From contig JBCDDH010000087.1 in the NCBI GenBank assembly GCA_039180415.1, positions 1-13,261 of the forward strand: a DNA stretch of 13,261 nt. The letters run 5' to 3'. This DNA comes from CAZIXN01 sp039180415 (GTDB lineage Bacteria > Planctomycetota > Phycisphaerae > Phycisphaerales > Phycisphaeraceae). A program made the position numbers and the translations under genes. Below, one piece after another: positions 1 to 6,743 of this stretch (the stretch's first letter is position 1; each line of letters opens with the position of its first letter). Below the pieces are notes generated by a model. It made no database searches. It was not told the origin of the DNA and saw only the letters and a program-made list of their open reading frames with translations.

Positions 1-499
1 CGCGTTGAAAGGCCGAAAGCTTCGGCCGATCGCCCGCCACCTTAATCACGCCGGCCCGCACCGGCCGGCCGCGGCGATCGCAGACCAAGCCGTCGCCGTC
101 GTCGACGCCCGCCTCGATCTCGCGTACGAACACCTCCGTCAACCCGGCCGCGCCCATCCGCAGCAACGGGTGCTCGTCCGGGTAGTAGATCGGCAGGTGC
201 ACGCCGGTCGCCGCGACGATCGACACGCCCGTCTCCGCCGAAAGCTCGACCAAACGCCTCACGCTCCGTCCCGCCCCCGTCGGCATGGCGTCGACCAACC
301 AGCCTCCGCCCGCCGTTCGGAAATCGCGCAAGTCTCCGACCAGCCGCGCCGGCTCGTCCAGCAAATAGTCCGGCCAACGCGCCTCCACGAACGCCCCCGC
401 GATCGCCAGGTGCTCGTGCGCGTCACACGCCCCCAGCCGCGCGGGATCGGCGTCGCCCGTCACGCACCGCACGAAGCCCGCCGGAAACGCGTCAGCCAA
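1..499 (-). CDS. Phosphotriesterase-family (COG1735-like) metal-dependent hydrolase, 3' part missing
   Basis: The N-terminal 166 residues are present and the frame is open to the left edge. Seen: a start segment RCVTGDADPARLG leading into DAHEHL, which gives the HxH metal pair (H28, H30). It is followed by GGGWLVDAMPTGAGRS, the strand-helix GVSIVAATGVH, then RAGVIKVAG with the lysine (K153) that is carbamylated and bridges two metals in this family. Order and spacing match the phosphotriesterase/COG1735 amidohydrolases; the later histidines and the aspartate would lie outside the window. Known members include sugar-lactone(-phosphate) hydrolases as well as organophosphate hydrolases. The lactonase role is my preferred inference, because the neighbours are sugar oxidoreductases and a SIS protein. 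There is no ATG near the start. I chose TTG at 499 because it overlaps the upstream stop by 8 bp and follows a GGGGGG stretch. GTG at 472 is the alternative and would still keep the whole motif set. Confidence 0.85.
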   Translation of the reverse strand, partial: MADAFPAGFVRCVTGDADPARLGACDAHEHLAIAGAFVEARWPDYLLDEPARLVGDLRDFRTAGGGWLVDAMPTGAGRSVRRLVELSAETGVSIVAATGVHLPIYYPDEHPLLRMGAAGLTEVFVREIEAGVDDGDGLVCDRRGRPVRAGVIKVAGDRPKLSAFQR

Positions 500-1880
500 C
501 CCGTGCCCCCCGGTTTTCTCGCCACGCCGCCGCGGCCGTCGCCGCCCCCCGGGTCGGCGGCTCCAGCGCCACGCCCATGCTCATCAGCGCGCCCCGCAAG
601 GCCTTCACGTCTAACGAAGACGCGCCGCTCGCCGTCCGCAGCGATTGTGCCGCCGCCACCCCCGCCGCCTGCCCCATGCTCATCGTCTGCCCCATGCTGC
701 GACAACTCGCGTGCGCATCGTGTGTCGCGCTAAAGCACCGGCCCACCACCCAAAGCTCTTCTCGATCCCTGGGCACCAACGCCCCGTACGGGACGCCGTA
801 GACCCCGCCGTCCTCCACGTACGCCCACGCCGTCTCCGCTTCCCCCGCCGCGTTCTGCCGGTGGTCTTCGATCGGGGCGCCACAAAGCAAAACCGCGTCT
901 TCTTCCAACCGCCCCCGCAGGCAATCGTCCCGCTCCAACCGGGCGTTGCCGTACACCCGCCGCGTCTCCCGCACGCCGATGTGATGCGCGAGCCCGACGA
1001 TCTTCGCGCCCTCGTACCCCGGCACGTCGCGACGAAAAAAGTCTTCGTACACGAACGCCTGCCGCCGACCCTCGCGCTCCGCCTCGCCCAGCTGCACGAA
1101 ATCCGTCGCGTCCAGGTCCGCCACCCGCACCGCCACCGTCGCGATGCACCCGTCGTGCACCATGGCGTGGGCGCTGCCCCGCTTCCGCGGCAACGCGTGC
1201 CGGCCCTGCTCCACCGCCGCCGCCATGCGTTCGTTGAGCATCGCCTTGCCGCCGGCTTGCTCAAAGCGCGCGAGGTCCACGTTGCTCATGCGGAACGTCG
1301 TCGTCATCGTCTGCGCCGGGTCCAGGTCGCCCGCTTTCTCGTAAGGCACCCCCGCCAGGTGGCACAAGTCCGCGTCGCCGCTCGCGTCGATCAGCCGCGC
1401 CGCCCGCACCTTGAAAAAACCCGACTTGGTCCACAGCACCACGCCCACGATGCGGCCGCCCTCGACCCACGCGTCCACCAAGGCCGTATGCAGCCAGACG
1501 TTCACGCCCGACTCCGCCAGCAAGCGATCCCAGACGAGCTTCAACCGCTCGGGGTTGTACGTCACGCCCGTGCCCGCGCCGTACGTGTTGGGACGGAGAA
1601 ACACGTCGCCCGTCGCGTCCAGCGCGTCCACCACGTCGTCCGGCACGCCGCCCACCACCTTGCGCGGCCGATCGCCCGGCGTGAAGAAACCATAGAACGT
1701 GTCCAAGACCTGGGTGCTCGCCCCCCCCGGATACCCGTAACGCTCCACTAGGCCAACCCGCGCCCCCGCCCGCCCCGCCGCGATCGCCGCACAGCACCCC
1801 GCGCTGCCCGCACCCACCACCAGCACGTCCACTTCCCCCAGCACCGGCACCCGCACGGCATCGAGAAACTCAAACGGCAT
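492..1880 (-). CDS. FAD-dependent oxidoreductase (FAD_oxidored / PF12831-like)
   Basis: 462 residues, full length for this family. Seen: an N-terminal Rossmann motif GAGSAG (residues 23-28) after strand VDVLVV, the ribose-binding acid E46 in LVERYGYPGGAS, a second FAD-contact segment ARLIDASGDADL (161-172), and a C-terminal HASCRSMGQTMSMGQAAGVAAA segment, typical of this group where it closes over the flavin. Such enzymes are poorly characterised. In Planctomycetota and Lentisphaerota they commonly sit in sugar-degradation loci and are assumed to oxidise a sugar or hydroxy-acid. No signal peptide is visible, so it is probably cytoplasmic. The ATG at 1880 lies inside the end of the SIS gene (11 bp overlap), and its stop overlaps the next gene by 8 bp, which implies translational coupling. 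A GGGAG stretch about 9 bases upstream supports the start. Family assignment is firm; the substrate is unknown. Confidence 0.9.
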   Translation of the reverse strand: MPFEFLDAVRVPVLGEVDVLVVGAGSAGCCAAIAAGRAGARVGLVERYGYPGGASTQVLDTFYGFFTPGDRPRKVVGGVPDDVVDALDATGDVFLRPNTYGAGTGVTYNPERLKLVWDRLLAESGVNVWLHTALVDAWVEGGRIVGVVLWTKSGFFKVRAARLIDASGDADLCHLAGVPYEKAGDLDPAQTMTTTFRMSNVDLARFEQAGGKAMLNERMAAAVEQGRHALPRKRGSAHAMVHDGCIATVAVRVADLDATDFVQLGEAEREGRRQAFVYEDFFRRDVPGYEGAKIVGLAHHIGVRETRRVYGNARLERDDCLRGRLEEDAVLLCGAPIEDHRQNAAGEAETAWAYVEDGGVYGVPYGALVPRDREELWVVGRCFSATHDAHASCRSMGQTMSMGQAAGVAAAQSLRTASGASSLDVKALRGALMSMGVALEPPTRGAATAAAAWRENRGARVG

Positions 1881-2670
1881 CGTCCGGCTCCCGGTTCAGA
1901 TCGGCATACAGCTTGGCCAGGCGTCGGCCGTGCTCGTCGTACGCCGCCTCGAACACCTCGGCCGCTCGCTTCCCGCCCAAGACCGCGCCCGACGCCAACG
2001 CGCGCGGCGGGTGGCCCGCCTCCGTGAGCCGCAGCGCGATCTCCGCCTTGAGCGCGTTCACGACCAAGCACCCGCCCACCGTGCTCCCGGGCGCGACCGG
2101 CATCTCCATCCCGTCGATCTGGATCATCGCGTCGCCCAGCGGCGCCCCCGAATCCAGCACCGCGTCCGAAAAATCCGGCAGCTTCTTGCCGTCCGGCCGC
2201 TTGCTCGAACTCCCCTCGCTGTGCTCCGTGCTCACCAACCCCGCGACATACACGCCCGCCTTCCGGAAGCCTTCCGCGACCTCGACCGGCACCACGTTGC
2301 AGCCGCTCGTACTGATCACCAACGCCGAGTCGATCGGGTCCAGGTCAAAGTTGCGCAGGATCCGCTCCGCGAAGCCGGGCACGTTCTCCAAAAACATCGA
2401 TTGCCGCTGGCCGTTGCTGCCCACCGTCATCTGGTGAAACGTCAGCGATAGCTCCACCATCGGATGGAAACCGGGGAAGCTGCCGTAACGCGGCCACATC
2501 TCTTCGACCATCACGCGGCTGTGCCCGCTGCCGAACACGTGCACCATCCGCCCCGCCAAAATCGTCGCGGTGAAACGATCCGCCACCAAGCGGATCGTGT
2601 CCATCTGCGCCGCGACGCGATCCACCAGCCCCCCAGACCGCTTCAAGTACTCCAAACCGGGTGAACGCAT
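1870..2670 (-). CDS. SIS-domain protein, UPF0309-like (putative phosphosugar isomerase/binding)
   Basis: 266 residues from ATG 2670. Seen: an N-terminal helical segment followed by GRMVHVFGSGHSRVMVEEM (about 40-58). This is the phosphosugar-binding loop of SIS domains in the form typical of the UPF0309 / sugar-isomerase-domain proteins, with the EE pair. A second strand-loop, ALVISTSGCNVVPVEVAEGFRKAG (about 116-139), is the Ser/Thr-rich phosphate loop. Family knowledge: SIS proteins bind or isomerise phosphosugars, and UPF0309 members have no settled reaction. Start choice: the longer frame begins with TTG at 2679, but GAGGAG at 2680-2685 touches it directly and is spaced 9 bases from ATG 2670, so ATG is better. 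The stop overlaps the FAD oxidoreductase start by 11 bp. It lies downstream of a terminator-like hairpin after the SDR gene, so it may be expressed by read-through or from its own weak promoter. Confidence 0.88.
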   Translation of the reverse strand: MRSPGLEYLKRSGGLVDRVAAQMDTIRLVADRFTATILAGRMVHVFGSGHSRVMVEEMWPRYGSFPGFHPMVELSLTFHQMTVGSNGQRQSMFLENVPGFAERILRNFDLDPIDSALVISTSGCNVVPVEVAEGFRKAGVYVAGLVSTEHSEGSSSKRPDGKKLPDFSDAVLDSGAPLGDAMIQIDGMEMPVAPGSTVGGCLVVNALKAEIALRLTEAGHPPRALASGAVLGGKRAAEVFEAAYDEHGRRLAKLYADLNREPDDAV

Positions 2671-2679
2671 CGAAGCCAA

Positions 2680-2685
2680 CTCCTC
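2680..2685 (-). promoter_or_regulatory. Ribosome binding site GAGGAG deciding the SIS-gene start
   Basis: GAGGAG on the minus strand lies 9 bases before ATG 2670 and directly against the in-frame TTG at 2679. The spacing favours ATG as the initiation codon. Confidence 0.7.
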
Positions 2686-2710
2686 GGGCCAACCGGCCGC
2701 GGCAAAACAC

Positions 2711-2738
2711 CTAAAAACACGGGCAAAACGCCTGCCCG
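2711..2738 (-). terminator. Candidate intrinsic terminator / attenuator after the SDR gene
   Basis: On the minus strand the SDR stop (2740-2742) is followed at once by a 6-bp stem, CGGGCA (2738-2733) / TGCCCG (2725-2720), with a 7-nt loop and then TGTTTTTAG. The shape is that of a rho-independent terminator. Only about 26 bases remain between the T-run and the GAGGAG site of the next gene, which leaves little room for a separate promoter. It may therefore act as partial termination inside an operon, making the SDR message more abundant than the SIS/FAD/PTE-family messages. The stem is short, so confidence is moderate. Confidence 0.55.
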
Positions 2739-2739
2739 A

Positions 2740-3537
2740 TCAAACCCGCCCCTCGCTCACGCACCACCCACCGTCCACGGCCAACACCTGCCCCGTGACG
2801 TAACGCGCACCGTCGCCCAGCAAGAACACGGCCGCGCCGTCGAGGTCCTCCGGCCGGCCAATCCGCCCGCCTTCCAAGGGCTGCTTGCGGCGGATGTATG
2901 CGCGGATCGCGTCGTCGTTCGCCGCCCGCTGCGCCATCGGCGTCTCCACCAACGCCGGCGCAATGACGTTCGCCCGGATGTCGTCGCCGGCGTAGTAGGC
3001 CGCGATGCTCTTGGTGAAACCCACCGCCGCCGATTTGCTCGCCGCGTAGACGTGGGTCGCAAAAAACGACGGCGCCGGGCTGAACCCCAGCACGCTGCCC
3101 ATGTTGAGGATCACGCCCCCGCCGCCCTGCCGCAGGAACTGCTTCACCGCCGCGCGGTTGCTGCGGATCATCGACGACAAGTTCAACGCCAGCGTGCGCT
3201 CGATGCCCCCGTCCGTGACCTCGTCCAACGGCCCGTCGCCGAACCGCCGGCCGCTGCCCCCGGCGACGTGGTAGAGCCCGTCCAGCCGGCCGCCGAACTC
3301 GACCGCAGCCGCCACCGCGCGGTCGCTTGTCTCGCTCTGCGTCGCGTCGCCCACCGCCGCCCGGGCCGAATCGCCCAACTCGGCCGCGGCCCGAACCGCC
3401 GACGCTTCGCTGCGCCCGACCACCACGACCTTCGCACCCTCGCTAACCAACGCCCGCGCCGCGGACAGCCCCAGACCCGTCGTCCCGCCGACCACGAGCA
3501 TCGTCTTGTCCGCCATGTCGACCCGCGGCTTCGCCAT
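2740..3537 (-). CDS. SDR-family NAD(P)-dependent oxidoreductase (classical type)
   Basis: 265 residues, normal for a classical short-chain dehydrogenase. Seen: cofactor motif VGGTTGLG (16-23, the TGxxxGxG pattern with V in the first position), VAGG (91-94) in place of the usual NNAG, the structural asparagine N119 (LALNL), catalytic serine S148 (NMGSVLG), and Y164/K168 in YAASKSA. The end VTGQVLAVDGGW is the common SDR C-terminal signature. The family oxidises or reduces alcohols, including sugar C-OH groups. Next to the FAD enzyme and the PTE-family hydrolase, a sugar dehydrogenase role is plausible but unproven. ATG 3537 is the first start after the divergent promoter region; an internal ATG at residue 8 is possible. 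No clear Shine-Dalgarno precedes either. It is the first gene of the leftward unit and probably a target of the divergently encoded regulator. Confidence 0.92.
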   Translation of the reverse strand: MAKPRVDMADKTMLVVGGTTGLGLSAARALVSEGAKVVVVGRSEASAVRAAAELGDSARAAVGDATQSETSDRAVAAAVEFGGRLDGLYHVAGGSGRRFGDGPLDEVTDGGIERTLALNLSSMIRSNRAAVKQFLRQGGGGVILNMGSVLGFSPAPSFFATHVYAASKSAAVGFTKSIAAYYAGDDIRANVIAPALVETPMAQRAANDDAIRAYIRRKQPLEGGRIGRPEDLDGAAVFLLGDGARYVTGQVLAVDGGWCVSEGRV

Positions 3538-3600
3538 ACGCCAAAGGATAACAATACATCAGTTGATTTAAAAAACGAATCAATCTGATATTCTTGACGA
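3538..3600. promoter_or_regulatory. Divergent promoter region with a palindromic operator candidate
   Basis: This 63-bp gap between two divergent genes is strikingly AT-rich compared with its surroundings. It contains a near-perfect dyad: TCAGTTGATT (3559-3568) and AATCAATCTGA (3578-3588). The arms match over 10 bases with one extra A in the right arm, separated by 9 bases. TTGATT appears in both arms on opposite strands and could serve as -35-like elements for each direction; I cannot fix convincing -10 boxes. GntR-type regulators commonly bind such dyads next to their own gene, so autoregulation and co-regulation of the SDR operon is the natural reading. This is inference from position and symmetry. 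Confidence 0.65.
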
Positions 3601-4629
3601 ATGACCCGAGCAACCGCCCACCGCCGCGTCGAAGCCGTCCGCTTGGCCCTACGACGCAAGATCGACGCGGGGGCGCTACGGCCCGGGCAGCGCTTCTGGA
3701 GCGCTCGCGACCTGGCCGACCGGTACGGCATCGCCTACCTCACCGCCGACCGCCTGCTCAAAGAACTCACCGACGCCGGCCGTCTCGTCCGCAAGCCGCG
3801 TTCGGGCACGTTCGTGGCGGGCCAAACGCCCGCCCGACCCGTTCCCCAGCTCTTCCTCCCGGAGCGGGCCAAGGTGGCCGGCACGTTCGCGAACCACATG
3901 CGCCGCTGCCTCCGCGACGCCTTGCCCGGCCCGCTCAGTGATGCACGCGTTCGCTTCCTCGACGCGACCGATCGCCGCCCTTCGCTGCCCCCGCAGAAGC
4001 TGCCCGTGCTCTGGGAAACGCCCACCGCCCGCCGCGCGTGCCTCGACCAACAACGCCGCGCCGTCCTGATCCACGATCTGCCCCGCCCGCGGGAGGCCGC
4101 CCTCTTCGACGCCGTCGCGATCGACAACCACACCGGCGGTTACCTCGCCGGCCAAACCTTCCGCAACATGCTGGGCCCCGGTCACGCCGAGCCTTCGAGC
4201 GTCGCCGTGGTCGCCGGGCCGCGACAGGACCCCCGAAGCCACGCGCGCCTCCGCGGCTTCCGCGACGCCTGGCCCGACGCGTCCGTGATCACCGCCGGCG
4301 GCTGGACCACCGACCACGGCCGACGCGCCGCCTCCGCCGTCCGGCGCAAACGCCCTCGTGCGCTGTTCTGCGCCAACGACCGGCTCGCCGAAGGCGTCCT
4401 TGAGGGGCTCGCCGAACGCGGGGAACCCCGCCCCCTGATCATCGGCTTCGACGACGCGCCGATCGCCGAGCGGCTCCAACTGACCACGATCGGCATCCCC
4501 TGGCGGGCCTTCGCCGACGAAGTCCGGGACGCCGTCCAACGGCGGCTGGATCAACCCGATGCCCCCGCCCGACGCGTCGAGCTCACGCCTCAGCTCATCC
4601 TCCGCCGGCTCGACGCCGGCGTGCCTTGA
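3601..4629 (+). CDS. GntR-type HTH regulator with LacI/GalR-type sugar-binding domain
   Basis: 342 residues. Residues about 1-75 are a GntR winged helix: ALRRKIDAGALRPGQ, then SARDLADRYGIAYLTADRLLKELTDAGRL as the recognition helices, and the wing KPRSGTFVAG. Residues about 150-340 resemble a LacI/GalR periplasmic-binding-like effector domain: VAIDNHTGGYLAG (172-184), VAVVAGPRQDPRSHARLRGF, the hinge segment FCANDRLAEGVLEGL (256-270) and IIGFDDAPIAERLQLTTI (280-297). Known proteins of this layout, such as AraR of Bacillus, respond to sugars or sugar phosphates. It sits divergently from the SDR gene and 15 bp before the GHL6 hydrolase, so it is the likely local switch for both units. No Shine-Dalgarno is visible before ATG 3601. 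A 7-bp GC hairpin (CGCCGGC/GCCGGCG, 4603-4621) covers the gene's 3' end, without a T-run. Confidence 0.9.
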   Translation: MTRATAHRRVEAVRLALRRKIDAGALRPGQRFWSARDLADRYGIAYLTADRLLKELTDAGRLVRKPRSGTFVAGQTPARPVPQLFLPERAKVAGTFANHMRRCLRDALPGPLSDARVRFLDATDRRPSLPPQKLPVLWETPTARRACLDQQRRAVLIHDLPRPREAALFDAVAIDNHTGGYLAGQTFRNMLGPGHAEPSSVAVVAGPRQDPRSHARLRGFRDAWPDASVITAGGWTTDHGRRAASAVRRKRPRALFCANDRLAEGVLEGLAERGEPRPLIIGFDDAPIAERLQLTTIGIPWRAFADEVRDAVQRRLDQPDAPARRVELTPQLILRRLDAGVP

Positions 4630-4644
4630 GTTCAAACTATCCGC

Positions 4645-6684
4645 ATGTCGCACCGCCTCCGTTATCGCCAGGTCCACCTCGACTTTCACACGTCGCCCGA
4701 CATCCCCGACATCGGCGAAGCCTTCGACGCGGAGCACTGGCAACGTACGCTCCGCGACGCACGCGTCGATTCGATCACCTGCTTCGCCACCTGCCACCAC
4801 GGCCACGCCTACTACGACACCCGCGTCGGTCAACGCCACCCGCACCTCCGGTTCGACCTGCTCCGCCGGCAGTTCGACGCGAGCAAAGCGATCGGCGTCA
4901 ACGTCCCGATCTACCTCACCGCCGGCATCAACGACTGGGCCGCCGCGCAACACCCCGAGTGGCGCGAGATCGATCACACCGGCAAGCACACCGGCTGGGC
5001 TGCGTCGCGGCTCGACCCGGGCTACAAAAAGATGTGCTTCAACACGCCGTACCTCGACCTGCTCTGCGAGCAGATCGAAGAAGTCACGACCCTGTTTCCC
5101 GACCACGACGGCATCTTCCTGGACATCATCATGCAGGGGCCGTGCTGCTGCGACGCGTGCCTGCGCGGCATGCATGAGACCAGCCTCGACCCCGCCGACG
5201 AAGCGGACCGGCATCGTTACGCGCTGCGCGTGCTCGACACGTACTTCGAACGAACCACCGCCGCCGTCCGCGCGCACCGCCCCGACGCCCCGGTCTTCCA
5301 CAACTCCAGCCACGTCACCCCCGGACAACGTGGGATCCTGAAACACTTTTCCCACCTCGAGCTCGAGTCCCTGCCCACCGGCGGCTGGGGCTACGACCAC
5401 TTCCCCTTTTCCGCCCGCTACGCCACGAACCTGCCCCACGACGTGCTGGGCATGACCGGCAAGTTCCACAACACCTGGGGCGAGTTCGGCGGCTTCAAGC
5501 ACCCCAATGCGTTGCGCTACGAGTGCGCCGCCATGCTCGCCCACGGCACCAAGTGCAGCGTCGGCGATCAGCTCCACCCCAACGGAAAGCTCGACGGGTC
5601 GACCTATCAACTCCTCGGCCGGGCCTACGCCGAGGTCGAAGCCAAAGAGCCGTACTGTGACGACGCGCGGAACATGGCCGACATCGGCCTGCTCTCCGCC
5701 GCCGCCTTCGAGGAGATGCTCTTCGGCCACGGCCAAGGCCACCCCGCCGACACGGGCGCGTCCCGGCTGATGCTCGAAGCGCACTTCCTTTTCGACGTGC
5801 TCGACGCCGAGATGGATTTCTCGAACTACCGCCTGCTGATCCTGCCCGACACCATCCCCGTCGACGACGCGCTGTTCGCCAAGCTTGCCGCCTATTTGGA
5901 CCGAGGCGGACGCCTCCTGCTCACCGGGGTTTCCAGCCTCAACGAAACCGCCACCGCGTCCCGCTTCGACCTGGGCGCGGCCCTCCACGGCTTCAGCGAG
6001 TTCGAACCCGACTACGCCGTCTTCCGCGACGGCCTCCGGCCCGACTTCACCGACAGCCCCCACGTCATGTACCGGCGATCCGTCCGCCTCGAACCGACCG
6101 CCGGCGAATCCCTCGGCGACGTGTACGACCCGTATTTCAACCGCACCTATCGGCACTACTCGTCCCACCAACACACCCCGCCCCGGCCCGAGCCCTCCGG
6201 CTTCGCGACCGGCGTCCGCCACGGCCCGATCACCTATCTCGCCCACCCGCTGTTCACCCTTTATGCCGCGTACGGCAGCGTCGCTTACAAGCAGATCCTG
6301 ACCCGCTCAATCCGCCTAGCGCTCGGCGCCCCGCCGACCTTGGAAACCGACCTACCCTCCAACGCCCGCGTCACCCTCACGCACCAACCGGACCGACGCC
6401 GTTTCGTCTTGCACCTGCTCTACGCCAACCAGCTCCGGCGCGGCGACGACGTGCCCCACCCCGGCTCCAGCAACCGGCCCACCTACCCGCTCGAAGTCGT
6501 CGAGGATTTGACGCCGCTGCACGACGTGCGGGTCACCCTCCGCGGCCTCGAAGGAACCGGCTGGACGCTGGACGCCCCCTTCGCCGACGCCGCACCCGCG
6601 CTCACGGCCCAAGACGACACGCTCCGCATCCGCGTGCCGCGTTTCGCCGGCCACGAGTTGCTCACGCTCACGCCCAACGCCTAG
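4645..6684 (+). CDS. GHL6-type glycoside hydrolase with beta-galactosidase trimerisation-like domain
   Basis: 679 residues, no signal peptide, so probably cytoplasmic. Seen: an N-terminal barrel start HLDFHTSPDIPDIGEAF (11-27), VDSITCFATCHHGHAYY (41-57) and HPEWREID (103-110), all characteristic of the hypothetical-glycosidase family GHL6 (PF14871). DGIFLDI (155-161) ends a barrel strand and carries acidic residues that could be catalytic. Just after it comes a cysteine cluster, CCCDAC (167-172). Further acids lie in HLELESLPTGGWGYDHF and NTWGEFGGF. Residues about 345-550 resemble a beta-galactosidase trimerisation (flavodoxin-like) domain, e.g. YRLLILPDTIPVDDALF and DRGGRLLLTG; the C-terminus looks beta-rich. 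Some relatives are labelled fucosidase-like, but the substrate is not established. It starts 15 bp after the regulator stop and is probably co-transcribed with it. Its likely job is intracellular hydrolysis of an imported oligosaccharide. Confidence 0.85.
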   Translation: MSHRLRYRQVHLDFHTSPDIPDIGEAFDAEHWQRTLRDARVDSITCFATCHHGHAYYDTRVGQRHPHLRFDLLRRQFDASKAIGVNVPIYLTAGINDWAAAQHPEWREIDHTGKHTGWAASRLDPGYKKMCFNTPYLDLLCEQIEEVTTLFPDHDGIFLDIIMQGPCCCDACLRGMHETSLDPADEADRHRYALRVLDTYFERTTAAVRAHRPDAPVFHNSSHVTPGQRGILKHFSHLELESLPTGGWGYDHFPFSARYATNLPHDVLGMTGKFHNTWGEFGGFKHPNALRYECAAMLAHGTKCSVGDQLHPNGKLDGSTYQLLGRAYAEVEAKEPYCDDARNMADIGLLSAAAFEEMLFGHGQGHPADTGASRLMLEAHFLFDVLDAEMDFSNYRLLILPDTIPVDDALFAKLAAYLDRGGRLLLTGVSSLNETATASRFDLGAALHGFSEFEPDYAVFRDGLRPDFTDSPHVMYRRSVRLEPTAGESLGDVYDPYFNRTYRHYSSHQHTPPRPEPSGFATGVRHGPITYLAHPLFTLYAAYGSVAYKQILTRSIRLALGAPPTLETDLPSNARVTLTHQPDRRRFVLHLLYANQLRRGDDVPHPGSSNRPTYPLEVVEDLTPLHDVRVTLRGLEGTGWTLDAPFADAAPALTAQDDTLRIRVPRFAGHELLTLTPNA

Positions 6685-6686
6685 AG

Positions 6687-6720
6687 AAAAACGCCACGGT
6701 TGCGGACCGCCACCCGCAAC
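6687..6720 (-). terminator. Weak terminator candidate between convergent genes
   Basis: The 59-bp gap between the convergent GHL6 and M14 genes holds a 7-bp stem, GTTGCGG (6699-6705) / CCGCAAC (6714-6720), with an 8-nt loop. Read on the minus strand, a TTTTT run follows after seven bases, which is further than ideal. It would serve the M14 gene. Read on the plus strand no T-run follows, so termination of the GHL6 transcript is unexplained here. Confidence 0.35.
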
Positions 6721-6743
6721 AAACCGGTCGACCTCCGGAGCAA

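Noticed and set aside
5..733. A plus-strand frame at the left edge starting with ATG
   Set aside because: It is Pro/Arg-rich shadow sequence. The minus strand here encodes the phosphotriesterase-family N-terminus and the end of the FAD oxidoreductase.
3545..3554. GGATAACAAT, identical to a half of the lac operator
   Set aside because: It is a single half-site with no partner, and the adjacent regulator has a GntR-type DNA-binding domain rather than a LacI one. The dyad at 3559-3588 is a better operator candidate.
3676..6246. An 856-codon open frame on the minus strand opposite the regulator and the GHL6-type hydrolase
   Set aside because: Its translation is low-complexity Gly/Val/Glu/Arg with no family signature, and it is antisense to two genes with clear motifs. 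Long shadow frames are expected at this GC content.
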